From the NCBI RefSeq assembly GCF_900113875.1, contig NZ_FORA01000002.1, forward strand, positions 496,001 to 560,000: DNA of 64,000 nt. Reading direction: 5' to 3'. The notes beneath the pieces are model-generated. The model was not told the DNA's origin, searched no databases, and worked only from the letters and a program-made list of their open reading frames with translations. This stretch comes from Jannaschia pohangensis. Its GTDB lineage: Bacteria; Pseudomonadota; Alphaproteobacteria; Rhodobacterales; Rhodobacteraceae. Positions 18,197 through 27,040 of the stretch are shown here, piece after piece; position 1 is the first letter of the stretch, and each line of letters opens with the position of its first letter. A program made the position numbers and the translations under genes.

Positions 18197-19255
18197 ATGC
18201 CATTCGCGAACAACTCGAACAATTCCAATAACTCGAACAACTCCAATAATTCCAACAACTCCAACAACTCCAACAACTCGAACAACTCCAATAATTCCAA
18301 CAACTCGAACAACTCGAACAACTCCAACAACTCCGGCGGAGAGCTCGGCCATGCCGGTCAGGGAACGTCGACGCAGCTCAGTATCGCGCTGGACAACACC
18401 GCCGTCTCCCTGTCGCTGCCACTCGATCCCGTTTCCCTGGCCGACGTCCCCCGCATTTCTGCCGAGACGAAACTTCGCCGCCTGAACGGACGCCACCTTC
18501 GCGCCCTTCTGGTGAGCGAGCTTTCCGCCGGTCTCGACATGGTCGAACGTGACGGGGCTGCCGTTCTGACCGAAGACGGCACGGACCGCGTCAGCCTCGT
18601 CTCGCCCTTCGCCAATGGGACCGACCCGGCGGTGCAGCTGCGACAGGTGCATGATGCCAAGTGGATTCGCGGGGACCGGATGGCCGAGATTCTGGAACAG
18701 CAAACCGATCAGCTCAGCTTTCTGGCCCTGGCCTATCCCATCGGCACCGGCACCCATCCCTGGTTGATGACCCTGCTGGATGCGGTCCATGGCGCGATCC
18801 AGGGGCTGGAGATCAAGGCCAAGTTCATCCTGTCGGTGCCCCGGCCCGCGGATCTGTCGCCGGTCATCAACCCGATCATCCAGACGCCCGCCCATTCCGC
18901 CACCCCGAGCGGCCACGCCACCGAGTCCTTCGGCCTGGCCATGGCGATGGAGAGCCTCATCTTCGGCGGCCCCAATCAGGAGCTGCGCGCCATTGCCGCC
19001 CGCATCGCCGACAACCGCGTGATCGCCGGGGTCCATTATCCCGCCGATGGCGTCGAAGGGCGCAAACTGGCCGAGGCGCTGGCCCCCATCTTCGCGGCGC
19101 GAATGGGCCTGTCGCATCCTGCGTCGGGCAGCGTCGGCTCGCTCGCCGATGACCGCCGTCTGGCCCGGACCCAGACGCCCCCGACGGGCACCGGCCCTTT
19201 GCACACCGCCGTGCGTCTGGCGCTTGCGGAAATCGGTCAGGCCGCCGATGCCTGA
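18197..19255 (+). CDS. PAP2 / vanadium-haloperoxidase-fold protein with N-terminal (NNS)14 repeat
   Basis: A 352-aa protein. Residues 5-46 are fourteen Asn-Asn-Ser units. The rest carries a complete PAP2/V-haloperoxidase active site: Lys209 and Arg216 in K-x6-RP, S238-G-H240 in TPSGHAT, and Arg274, His280, Asp284 in R-x5-H-x3-D. Family members are acid phosphatases or vanadate-dependent haloperoxidases. The absence of membrane helices favours the soluble haloperoxidase-like type over membrane lipid phosphatases (inference). No signal peptide is seen. A G-rich ribosome site precedes the ATG. Its end overlaps the subtilase start by 8 bp, so the two are co-translated. A heptamer repeat lies upstream. 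Confidence 0.85.
   Translation: MPFANNSNNSNNSNNSNNSNNSNNSNNSNNSNNSNNSNNSNNSNNSGGELGHAGQGTSTQLSIALDNTAVSLSLPLDPVSLADVPRISAETKLRRLNGRHLRALLVSELSAGLDMVERDGAAVLTEDGTDRVSLVSPFANGTDPAVQLRQVHDAKWIRGDRMAEILEQQTDQLSFLALAYPIGTGTHPWLMTLLDAVHGAIQGLEIKAKFILSVPRPADLSPVINPIIQTPAHSATPSGHATESFGLAMAMESLIFGGPNQELRAIAARIADNRVIAGVHYPADGVEGRKLAEALAPIFAARMGLSHPASGSVGSLADDRRLARTQTPPTGTGPLHTAVRLALAEIGQAADA
18209..18334 (+). repeat. 14 tandem 9-bp units encoding Asn-Asn-Ser
   Basis: Fourteen in-frame copies of a 9-bp unit (consensus AACAACTCS). Ser codons alternate TCG/TCC and Asn codons AAC/AAT, giving an imperfect tract liable to slippage in units of three residues without frame loss. It forms the flexible Asn/Ser-rich N-terminus of the PAP2 protein. 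Confidence 0.97.
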
Positions 19256-21062
19256 GTTCACCGCCGCCGATGTCGGCTCGGATCTGCCCGACAATTTCCT
19301 GCCCCTTGCCTTGTCGATCCTTGGCCGGGCGGCAACCCATGACGCCCTGCCCCTGATTGTCGAGGACGGCGCAGGCGGCCTTTCCGTGCACAGCATCGCG
19401 GGCCCCGACCTGCTGCCCGGCGGCGGTTTTGCCGACCGTCTTGCGAACTTGCGCGGGTCCGATGCCGATGGCAGCCTGCGCCGCGTGTTCCTTGGCCCGA
19501 CCCTCAGAGAACGCTGCAACCTCGCACTGCCGGCCCTCCGCCCCGGAAAACCGGCGAAACACGGCAAGCATGACGCCTGCATCGGCGTGATCGACACCGG
19601 CATCGCCTTCTGGAACCCGGCGTTCCGCGACCGCGGTGCCAAGGGGTTCTCGGGCTTTGGCGCATTATCCTTTGCGGGCACGGACGGCGCGTCGCCTCTC
19701 CAGACCCTGTCACTCGAGGACTTGTCGCGCATGACCCGGCGCGGTGACCGCCCCGGCGGCGATCTGCGCAACCGCGCGGAACTGGGGCACCTCTTTGCCG
19801 ACTGTGTCCACGCCCCCTATCGGGGCGGCCCACCCTTGCTCGTGCCGTCGGACTTTGCCCACGGCACCGCCATGGCCGCCCTTGCCGGCCGCGCGGCCGG
19901 CCCCGATGCCCCGCTCTTCGGGTTGGAACTTCCGGCCGCCGTCGTGGCCGATGCCAGCGGCGAGACCCTCAAGGGCCTTCTCGACCTCGCCGTGCGCAGC
20001 ATGGTGGCGATGATCGCAGGCAGCGGCCCCGAATACACCGACCGCCCCATCGTGATCCTTCTGTCCTTCGCCTTTCTCGGGGGGCCACACGACGGCGCGC
20101 GCCCGATCCACAAGGCACTTGAACAGACCCTTGCAAGCTTTGCCGCCCAGGGCCTCGACGTGCGGATCGTGGTGCCCATGGGCAACCACCTGAACGACCG
20201 CGCCCATGCCAGGATCGCGCCGGATGCGCCCGACCCCGCCCTGACATGGCGGTTGATGCCCGACGACCATTCCCCCAATTCGGTGGAGCTTGTGCATCGC
20301 GACGCCTTTCCGACCCTGACGCTGACCACCCCGGGCGGCCTCCGCGTCACCCGTCCCGACGATGACGGGGCCGAACTGCACCTGCTGACCACCGATGGGC
20401 AGGTCATCGGGGCCAGCTGGACGCGCGATCTGGGGAACGGATGGTATGGCACGCGGATCAGCCTTGCGCCCACCACCCCGGCCGAGGGGTTCGCGGCCAC
20501 CGCCGATGCCGGACCCTGGAAGATCGAGCTGGCCTCCCGCGATGAGGTTCAGGCCTGGATTCTCCGCGACGACACCGTGGTCGGCACCCGGCGCATCCCG
20601 CCCCGGCGTCAATCCGTCTTCGAAGACCCGGCCTACCGCGCCGAGGATGCGCCCGGCCATCCCGGCACCGACGACTCCGGTCATCCTGACAGCAAGATCC
20701 GCCGTCTGGGAACCGCATCGATTCTGGCCACCGGACGGTCCGAACGCCTCATCGCCGTGGGCAGCCATTGGTCCCCGCGCTGGCCCGCCGACCCCGATGA
20801 CCGCAGTCGGCCCAGTCCCTATTCGGGCCGCCACCTCCCCGACGATCCCGAGCGTGGCCCGGCGATCGAGATCGTGGATTCGCCGCGCCCCTTCGAAGGC
20901 CAACTGGTCGTCGCAAACGGCACGCGGCGGCTCTTCCGGGTGTCGGGCACATCCGTAGCCGCCGCTCTGCATGCCGGTCGCCTGGCGCGCAAGTCGCCGG
21001 TCCGTAACGGCAAGGACACCGATCAGGCGGCGGTCGGAGGCAAGGCCAGGTCGCGCAAATAG
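19248..21062 (+). CDS. S8 family (subtilisin-like) serine peptidase
   Basis: A 604-aa subtilase-like protein without signal peptide or propeptide. The catalytic triad is visible: Asp116 in GVIDTGIAFWN, His205 in DFAHGTAMAALAG and Ser569 in VSGTSVAAALHAG; Asn313 in PMGNHLN is the probable oxyanion residue. The Asn-Ser gap is unusually long because an insertion of about 200 aa, mostly beta-strand-like, lies between them. The start is inside the PAP2 gene (8-bp overlap). The 3' end overlaps the convergent SARP gene by 40 bp. A cytoplasmic or non-classically exported protease acting on a partner in this locus is possible (inference). Confidence 0.85.
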   Translation: MPEFTAADVGSDLPDNFLPLALSILGRAATHDALPLIVEDGAGGLSVHSIAGPDLLPGGGFADRLANLRGSDADGSLRRVFLGPTLRERCNLALPALRPGKPAKHGKHDACIGVIDTGIAFWNPAFRDRGAKGFSGFGALSFAGTDGASPLQTLSLEDLSRMTRRGDRPGGDLRNRAELGHLFADCVHAPYRGGPPLLVPSDFAHGTAMAALAGRAAGPDAPLFGLELPAAVVADASGETLKGLLDLAVRSMVAMIAGSGPEYTDRPIVILLSFAFLGGPHDGARPIHKALEQTLASFAAQGLDVRIVVPMGNHLNDRAHARIAPDAPDPALTWRLMPDDHSPNSVELVHRDAFPTLTLTTPGGLRVTRPDDDGAELHLLTTDGQVIGASWTRDLGNGWYGTRISLAPTTPAEGFAATADAGPWKIELASRDEVQAWILRDDTVVGTRRIPPRRQSVFEDPAYRAEDAPGHPGTDDSGHPDSKIRRLGTASILATGRSERLIAVGSHWSPRWPADPDDRSRPSPYSGRHLPDDPERGPAIEIVDSPRPFEGQLVVANGTRRLFRVSGTSVAAALHAGRLARKSPVRNGKDTDQAAVGGKARSRK

Positions 21063-22657
21063 CCGGTGCGATGAAGGGTCTGCGCCGGATAGTCCGGCCG
21101 ACCCAGATCGCTCAGCTTGAACCCCGGCTCACGCAGGACCAGTTCGGCGGCGTATCGCTCCGACGTCGCCTGCTGGCCCGCGATCCGGTTCAGGGCCGTC
21201 AGATAGCGCAGGGCGGGGCGATAGTGCCGGTTGCCCGCATGGGCCGCCCGGGCCGCCGCCTCGGCCCCGGGCAGATCTTCGACACCCAGGGACGTCAGGC
21301 ACAGCTGCATGTCCCAGCAATAGGCATGGGGCAGGCCTTCCGCCGTCTGGCGCGCCCGGATCGCAAGGTGATGGGCCTCGGCAAAGGCCCCCTCGAACAG
21401 CCGCGCCTGCGACAGCGCATGAAGACCGTAGGGGTTCTGATCGCAGGCCTTCACGCTCGCCTCGGCCAGATGGCGACCCCGGTCGATGTCCTGGCTCAGC
21501 TTGATCTCCACTTGCGCGGCAAGCGCCAAGGCCAGCGGATTGTCGGGGATCAGCACAAGCGCCTCGTCGGCGATGTCGCGCGTCTCCACGATCAGCCCCG
21601 TGGCCGTCTCGCCGAATTCCAGCGCGCGGGTAAGCCGGGCGAAGGCCTGCCAAGCCAGGGCGACACCCGCCCCCTCGCCCCCGGCCAGCTGTGACAGTTC
21701 TGTCTCGGCCAGGTCCAGATCCTCGCGCCGCGCCGTGAACAGCCGCCGGGCCGCCCGCTGCAACGTGATATAGGCCGAGCGATGCGCCAGACGGTAGCTT
21801 TCGAACCGGCTCGCGATCCCGGCAAGGGCGGCACTGACAAAGGCGGCCACGTCGCTGCCCTGATAGATCACCCGGAAATCCATAGGCAGCTCCAGCCGCC
21901 CGGACCACAGGAACATCCGCGACCGATCCGCAAAGGCCCGCAGATGGACGTGCCAATGACCACCCGCGACGACAGTCGACAGTTCGATCCGCAGGAACGC
22001 TCCGGCGGCGGCGATCCGCGGACTTGGGGGGTCGCGGCCGATATGAACCTCGACGTTGCCCTCGGCCATCAGCCGCGTGGACAGCGTGTCAGTCAGGAAG
22101 GACGTCAGGAACACCTCTTCGGAGTCAGACGATTCCGTCAGCGGCACGATGGACACCAGGGTCGCATCCGAGCCGCCGGTGTTGTGGATCGCAGGGACAC
22201 CGGGGGCAACTCGCGTGGGTGCCGGTCGCGGTGCATCCGCCTGGCGCAGATCGCGCAACCAGTCGTCGAATTCCGGATCAGGCACATCCAGCCCCTCCAG
22301 AAGCACCAGATCATCACCGACGCTCTCCGGAGACTCGACCGCAAAGGTCCGCGTGAGCCACACGTCATAGCGGTCACTGGCAAGCCCATCGGCCAAGGGC
22401 CCAAGTGTCTTGCGCAGATCACAGAGCGCGCGGCGAAGGCTGGTGGCCGCCTGTTCGGGCGCACGATCCGACCAGAGCTTGTCCTTCAGCCACACCCGAG
22501 ACCGGCGATGATCGGGCGACAGGGCCAGAAGGGCCAGAAGACCCCGTTCCTTGCGGCGGCGCGGCGTCAGGTCCGTGCCGTCCGTCTGCGTGACGGAAAA
22601 GCGGCCCCGCACCATGATCCGGGCCAGCGCGCCAGAATCGGGTCTTTTCAAGATCAT
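21023..22657 (-). CDS. SARP/BTAD-like transcriptional regulator
   Basis: A 544-aa regulator. The N-terminal OmpR-type winged helix (about residues 15-90) contains RRRKERGLLALLALSP and ATSLRRALCDLRKTLG, the recognition pattern of SARP proteins. A middle segment (VSIVPLTESS...TDTLSTRLM) resembles the TolB-like part of related regulators, and the C-terminal 250 aa look like TPR helices. No kinase receiver or membrane segment is seen. ATG 22657 with a G-run upstream is preferred to the longer frame from 22717. It is divergent from the peroxidase gene and convergent with the subtilase. Heptamer repeats in the locus suggest control of itself and its neighbours. Confidence 0.85.
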   Translation of the reverse strand: MILKRPDSGALARIMVRGRFSVTQTDGTDLTPRRRKERGLLALLALSPDHRRSRVWLKDKLWSDRAPEQAATSLRRALCDLRKTLGPLADGLASDRYDVWLTRTFAVESPESVGDDLVLLEGLDVPDPEFDDWLRDLRQADAPRPAPTRVAPGVPAIHNTGGSDATLVSIVPLTESSDSEEVFLTSFLTDTLSTRLMAEGNVEVHIGRDPPSPRIAAAGAFLRIELSTVVAGGHWHVHLRAFADRSRMFLWSGRLELPMDFRVIYQGSDVAAFVSAALAGIASRFESYRLAHRSAYITLQRAARRLFTARREDLDLAETELSQLAGGEGAGVALAWQAFARLTRALEFGETATGLIVETRDIADEALVLIPDNPLALALAAQVEIKLSQDIDRGRHLAEASVKACDQNPYGLHALSQARLFEGAFAEAHHLAIRARQTAEGLPHAYCWDMQLCLTSLGVEDLPGAEAAARAAHAGNRHYRPALRYLTALNRIAGQQATSERYAAELVLREPGFKLSDLGRPDYPAQTLHRTGYLRDLALPPTAA

Positions 22658-22674
22658 GACTGCCCCCACCGTCG

Positions 22675-22684
22675 TTGACGTCAA
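22675..22684. promoter_or_regulatory. perfect palindrome TTGACGTCAA upstream of SARP gene
   Basis: A 10-bp perfect palindrome centred 22 nt before the SARP ATG, in the 134-bp divergent region. It could be a dimeric repressor site or part of a promoter (TTGACG resembles a -35 box on the plus strand). No partner -10 is convincing. Confidence 0.35.
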
Positions 22685-22729
22685 GGTAACAGAGACATGC
22701 CAAGGGACCAAACACAACCGTCGGGCGGC

Positions 22730-22747
22730 TCACGCTGGAATCACGCT
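22730..22747 (-). promoter_or_regulatory. SARP-type heptamer direct repeat between SARP and peroxidase genes
   Basis: TCACGCT (22730-22736), spacer GGAA, TCACGCT (22741-22747): on the minus strand AGCGTGA-N4-AGCGTGA, 11-bp pitch. It shares six of seven bases with the repeat in front of the PAP2 gene. Relative to the SARP gene it has the same orientation and nearly the same distance to the ATG (72 nt against 75 nt). It lies 44 nt before the peroxidase ATG. Confidence 0.6.
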
Positions 22748-22791
22748 CGTCGCGCAAGGGTGACGTGGGGTGATTCGATTTCGAGGGTTCG

Positions 22792-24147
22792 ATGCTTTTC
22801 TTCACTGGCCACGGCGTGCCGGGCCAACGGTTCGGCAAGGTTGATCCGAATGATGGGGTCGCGGCCACCGGCCTGGCGTCGGACGCAGGGCGCCGCCTGA
22901 TCGCCACGGCCTGCGGATTTGCCAGCGAACACAGCGCGCCGGATCCCATGGAGGCGAACTTCGGGCCCCTCGATTTCGCCTTTCCGGACGCGCCTGTCGC
23001 GGCGCGGTCGCCGGACAAGACGGCAGCACCCGCCCCGCGCAGCGATCAGACCGGCTTCGGGCGCTTCGTCGCCAATGACATCCTCGCCATGACCGGCAGG
23101 TGCGCCAATGTGCCGCTGTTCGACGGTACCGACGCCGACCCCCTGCCCCGCGCCGAGGTGGTCCGACTGGTGGCGAACCTGCGGACAGGCGCGCTCGACC
23201 TCGACAGTGTCTACGGCGGGGCCGCGCTCACCGGGTCCTTCGGTCAAGAGATGATCGACAAGCTGCGCTGTCCCCGCGACCGGGCAAAGCTGGCCATGGG
23301 CTGCGATGCGGGCCGTCTCGACCTTCTGCGTCTGTCCCATCTGGTGGACCCCGCTCGGCCCCGCATCGACGCGGCCAAGCTGACGACGCTTCCCGCCGAT
23401 CTGCGGGCGATGTTCCTGCGCGACGACGGCAGCCTGCAACACGACCGCGCCATCATCGCCGATGCCCGCAACGCCAATGACCCGGATCTGGCCCGCCTCC
23501 ACCTCGCCTTTGCGCGGCTGCACAACCGCATCGTCGATCACGCGGACCCGTCCGAGACCGACCGCGAGGCGCTGTTCGACCAGACCCGCGACCGCGTCCG
23601 CTGGACCTACCAATGGCTGGTCGCGAACGCCTATCTGCCCGCGGTCTGCGACCCGGCCATCCTTGCGCGGGTGCAGGCCGGGGACACCGCGTTCTTCGGG
23701 GCGTTCCACGCGCGCGCCTCGCTGGGTGACGCCCGCCGAATGCCTCTGCCCCTTGAATTCACGCTGGCCGCGTTTCGCGACGGCCTGCCCGCATACGCGC
23801 CGAAGATCGCCCGCAGGTTCAACCTGCCCTCCGCCCAGGGCTGCCTCGACAGCCTGGCGCAATCCGGCACCACCCTCCCACGGCTCGACCCGGGCCAGAT
23901 CCCCGAAGCAGCACCCCTGTCCACCTATATCGCCCATGAGGCCGCGATCCTGGGCCAGGGCACACGGCTCGGCCCCCTTGGCTCCTACCTCGTGGCCGAG
24001 GTCCTTCTGGGCCTGGTCGCGCGCGGCTTCGACACCTACGCCAACCGCCCCCACAGCGAACCCTGGCACCCGCGCGACATCGGGTTGCCGTCCGAGATGC
24101 CGGTGGACAGCCTGCCCGCGCTGATGCGCGTGGCGGGTCTGACCTGA
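22792..24147 (+). CDS. animal heme peroxidase superfamily protein with altered distal site
   Basis: A 451-aa protein of the peroxidase-cyclooxygenase fold. The proximal-heme helix is recognisable as ARNANDPDLARLHLAFARLHN with proximal His237; LDSVYG and an Arg 14 residues before SVYG align with the distal-Arg segment of myeloperoxidase. In the distal helix, where the family has (D/x)HD, the sequence reads GRFVANDI, so Asn95 stands where the distal His is expected. No signal peptide is present. A conventional peroxidase mechanism may therefore be lost or changed. It is transcribed divergently from the SARP gene. Confidence 0.78.
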   Translation: MLFFTGHGVPGQRFGKVDPNDGVAATGLASDAGRRLIATACGFASEHSAPDPMEANFGPLDFAFPDAPVAARSPDKTAAPAPRSDQTGFGRFVANDILAMTGRCANVPLFDGTDADPLPRAEVVRLVANLRTGALDLDSVYGGAALTGSFGQEMIDKLRCPRDRAKLAMGCDAGRLDLLRLSHLVDPARPRIDAAKLTTLPADLRAMFLRDDGSLQHDRAIIADARNANDPDLARLHLAFARLHNRIVDHADPSETDREALFDQTRDRVRWTYQWLVANAYLPAVCDPAILARVQAGDTAFFGAFHARASLGDARRMPLPLEFTLAAFRDGLPAYAPKIARRFNLPSAQGCLDSLAQSGTTLPRLDPGQIPEAAPLSTYIAHEAAILGQGTRLGPLGSYLVAEVLLGLVARGFDTYANRPHSEPWHPRDIGLPSEMPVDSLPALMRVAGLT

Positions 24148-24263
24148 CTCGGCAGGGTCGTCGCCCTCTCCTCCCCCTCTCTCTCCCCGAGGGGGCGGCG
24201 ACCCGAAATTCCCGACCGCACCCGACCGCCGCGCTTTGGCGTCTGGACAGACGGGGCCGCAAC

Positions 24264-25424
24264 GTGCCTCCTGCGGGGATGGATCTCGACGTCACACATC
24301 CCGCCCTCTCCGACCTGCGTGCCCGCGCCAAACGCCGGATGCCGCATTTCGCCTTCGAATACCTCGACAGCGGGACGGGCCGCGAACTGGGCGTGTCGCA
24401 AAACCGCGCGGCGCTCGACGCGGTGCGCTTCCGCCCGGCCGTACTGCGGGGCGACATCACGCCCGACTTGACGCGCAGCACCCTGGGCCACAGCCATCCC
24501 GTCCCCTTCGGGATCGCGCCCATCGGCCTTGCGGGCATTCTCTGGCCCGATGCCGAACGCCACGTGGCCCGCGCCGCCGCCCGCCACCGCATCCCCTACG
24601 GTCAGAGCACCGTGGCCGCCGCCGCCCCCGAAGATACCGGCCCCATCGTCGGCGACCTGGGCTGGTTCCAGCACTACCCCGTCAACGACCCCGAGATTCG
24701 CCGCGACATGCTGGCCCGGATCAAGGCCTCGGGTTGGCGCGTTCTGACGGTCACCGTCGACGTGCCGGGCGAAAGCCGCCGGGAGCGCCAGCGCCGCGCC
24801 CATGTCTCCATGCCGCCGGTGATGACACCTCGGATCATCGCCTCGATCCTGTCGTCACCTGCCTGGGCGCTTGGCATGGCGCAAAAGGGGATGCCGCAGA
24901 TGGTCTTCCCCGGCAGCTACATCAAGGCCGAGACGGGGGCCGACCATTTCACCCACGCGGGCCGCGTCATCCGCGCCTTCCCCGACTGGGACTATATCGC
25001 CGCCCTGCGCGCCGACTGGGACGGCCCGCTGGTCGTCAAGGGCGTGCAGGATCCGGGCGATGTCGACCGCCTGATCGACATGGGCGTCGATGCCATCTGG
25101 GTGTCGAACCATTCCGGGCGGCAATTCGAAGGCGGTCCCGCCGCGCTCGACGCGCTGCCGCCGGTGGTCGAACAGGTCGCGGGCCGGGTGCCGGTCTATT
25201 ATTGCTCGGGGATCGCGGGCGGCCTCGACATCCTGCGGGCACTGGCGCTCGGGGCCGACTTCGTCTTTCTGGGCAAGGCCTGGTATTTTGCGCTCGCCGC
25301 CTTCGGGCCGCGCGGCCTCGACCACCTGATGCACATCCTGACCGCCGACATGACGGCGAACATGACGCAGATCGGGGCCAGCTCCCTCGACGATCTGGCG
25401 GGCCGCCTTATCCCTGCCGGGTAA
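24264..25424 (+). CDS. lldD: FMN-dependent alpha-hydroxy-acid dehydrogenase (L-lactate dehydrogenase-like)
   Basis: A 386-aa FMN-dependent TIM-barrel enzyme that oxidises L-lactate or a related 2-hydroxy acid. It shows [11 protein letters not shown], the catalytic His in [13 protein letters not shown] (the family usually has NHGGRQ, so Gly is Ser here), and [13 protein letters not shown] at the phosphate-binding end. GTG 24264 has GGGG at good spacing; ATG 24279 would shorten it by five residues. Its last 17 bp overlap convergent glpK. Confidence 0.87.
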   Translation: MPPAGMDLDVTHPALSDLRARAKRRMPHFAFEYLDSGTGRELGVSQNRAALDAVRFRPAVLRGDITPDLTRSTLGHSHPVPFGIAPIGLAGILWPDAERHVARAAARHRIPYGQSTVAAAAPEDTGPIVGDLGWFQHYPVNDPEIRRDMLARIKASGWRVLTVTVDVPGESRRERQRRAHVSMPPVMTPRIIASILSSPAWALGMAQKGMPQMVFPGSYIKAETGADHFTHAGRVIRAFPDWDYIAALRADWDGPLVVKGVQDPGDVDRLIDMGVDAIWVSNHSGRQFEGGPAALDALPPVVEQVAGRVPVYYCSGIAGGLDILRALALGADFVFLGKAWYFALAAFGPRGLDHLMHILTADMTANMTQIGASSLDDLAGRLIPAG

Positions 25425-26886
25425 GGGTCCGGCGCACGGCGTCCTGCCACCCGGCATAGCGGGTGTCGCGGTCCTTGGGCTCCATCTTCGGCTCGAACCG
25501 CTGTTCCAGCGCCCAGGACCGGGAAAATTCCGCTTGCCCCGGATAGACTCCGGCCCGCATTCCGGCCAGCCAGGCCGCGCCCAGGGCCGTCGTCTCCAGC
25601 ACCTTCGGGCGGTCCACCGGCGCGCCCAGAATGTCCGACAGGAACTGCATCGACCAATCCGACGCGCTCATCCCGCCGTCGACCCGCAGGACCGTCTCGC
25701 CAAGATCGCCCACATCGGCCTTCATCGCCTCGAGCAGGTCGCGCGTCTGGTAGCCGACACTCTCCAGCGCCGCCCGCGCGAATTCGGCCGGCCCCGATCC
25801 GCGTGTCAGGCCAAAGATCGCGCCGCGCGCGTCCGGGTCCCAGTGCGGCGCGCCAAGCCCGGTGAACGCGGGCACGAGGTAAAGCCTTTGCTGCGGGTCC
25901 GCCTTGTCGGCAAGCGGCTGCGTGTCCGACGCCTGCCCGATGATGCCCAACCCGTCGCGCAGCCATTGCACCACCGCGCCCGCGATGAAGATCGACCCTT
26001 CCAACGCATAGGTCGGCTTGCCGTCCAGCTGATAGGCGATCGTGCCCAGCAACCGATGGGTCGAGGTGACGGGCGTGTCGCCGGTGTTCAAAAGGGCAAA
26101 ACACCCCGTCCCATAGGTCGACTTCAGCATCCCCTTGTCGAAACAGGCCTGCCCCACGGTCGCCGCCTGCTGATCCCCGGCGACGCCCAGGATGGGGATC
26201 TCCGGCCCCAGAAGGTCGGTCGTGCCGAACTCCGCCGCGCAATCGCGCACCTCGGGCAGCATCTCCATCGGGATGTCGAAGAGACCGCAGATCTCCGCGT
26301 CCCACTGCCCCTCGTGAATGTTGTAGAGCATCGTGCGCGCCGCATTCGTCGCGTCGGTCACATGTGCCCGCCCGCCGGTCAGCTTCCAGATTAGATAGCT
26401 GTCGACCGTCCCGAACATCAGCTTGCCCGCCCTGGCCCGCGCCCGCGCGCCCTCCACATTCTCCAGGATCCAGCGCAGCTTCGTCCCCGAGAAATACGGG
26501 TCCATAAGCAGACCTGTCTTCGCGGTCAGCATCTCCTCCTGCGGCTTCATCCCACGGCAGAAGGCGGCGGTGCGCCGATCCTGCCAGACGATGGCGCGGT
26601 GCACCGCCTCGCCCGTGTCGCGGTCCCAGACCAGCGTCGTTTCCCGCTGGTTGGTGATGCCGATGGCGGCGATGTCCTTTGGGTCCACCCCGGTCCTGGC
26701 GACCACGTCGCGGCAGGTTTCGGCCACGGTCCGCCACAGGTCGTCCGCCTCATGCTCGACCCATCCGCTATCGGGGAAATGCTGGGTGAACTCCTGCTGC
26801 GACGTGGCGACGATCCGAAGGTCCGCGTCGAACAGGATCGCCCGGCTGGACGTCGTGCCTTGGTCGATGGCGAGAATATGGGTCAT
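25408..26886 (-). CDS. glpK: glycerol kinase
   Basis: A 492-aa FGGY-family kinase phosphorylating glycerol at sn-3 with ATP. It starts [20 protein letters not shown], the classical GlpK phosphate-binding opening, and contains VWQDRRT, the glycerol-contact region [18 protein letters not shown] and C-terminal [14 protein letters not shown] sits just before ATG 26886; the longer frame to 26940 is not needed. The product feeds GlpD (1900-3459). An 11-bp-pitch direct repeat lies about 95 bp upstream. Confidence 0.96.
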   Translation of the reverse strand: MTHILAIDQGTTSSRAILFDADLRIVATSQQEFTQHFPDSGWVEHEADDLWRTVAETCRDVVARTGVDPKDIAAIGITNQRETTLVWDRDTGEAVHRAIVWQDRRTAAFCRGMKPQEEMLTAKTGLLMDPYFSGTKLRWILENVEGARARARAGKLMFGTVDSYLIWKLTGGRAHVTDATNAARTMLYNIHEGQWDAEICGLFDIPMEMLPEVRDCAAEFGTTDLLGPEIPILGVAGDQQAATVGQACFDKGMLKSTYGTGCFALLNTGDTPVTSTHRLLGTIAYQLDGKPTYALEGSIFIAGAVVQWLRDGLGIIGQASDTQPLADKADPQQRLYLVPAFTGLGAPHWDPDARGAIFGLTRGSGPAEFARAALESVGYQTRDLLEAMKADVGDLGETVLRVDGGMSASDWSMQFLSDILGAPVDRPKVLETTALGAAWLAGMRAGVYPGQAEFSRSWALEQRFEPKMEPKDRDTRYAGWQDAVRRTLTRQG

Positions 26887-26980
26887 GGGGTCCTCCGCTC
26901 TGTCGCCCTCCGGTTTGGCGGATCGTGTCGGCGCGGGCAAGCGGGCGGCGGCCCGGGGTCGAAATCACGTCGGACGCAGA

Positions 26981-27000
26981 TCACCCGTTGGTCACCCGTT
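26981..27000. repeat. 11-bp-pitch direct repeat upstream of glpK
   Basis: TCACCCGTT occurs at 26981-26989 and 26992-27000, one helical turn apart. It is in the glpK upstream region (95-115 nt before the ATG). Such spacing suits an OmpR/PhoB-class or similar regulator; the half sites GTCAC-N6-GTCAC are faintly Pho-box-like. Confidence 0.4.
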
Positions 27001-27040
27001 CCGAATACATGGAATCCCGGGCCATTTTGGCCCCGCGCCG

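Noticed and set aside
18209-18334. Tandem repeat considered as a CRISPR or iteron array
   Set aside because: Units are 9 bp without spacers and translate in frame to Asn-Asn-Ser within a recognised protein.
18062-19771. A 569-codon minus-strand open frame across the PAP2/subtilase genes
   Set aside because: It is the antisense of the NNS repeat and high-G+C codons, giving Val-Val-Gly-rich nonsense; no motif or ribosome site.
22675-22684. TTGACGTCAA as a -35 box for the peroxidase gene
   Set aside because: No acceptable -10 hexamer is found 16-18 bp downstream on the plus strand; kept only as a possible palindromic site.
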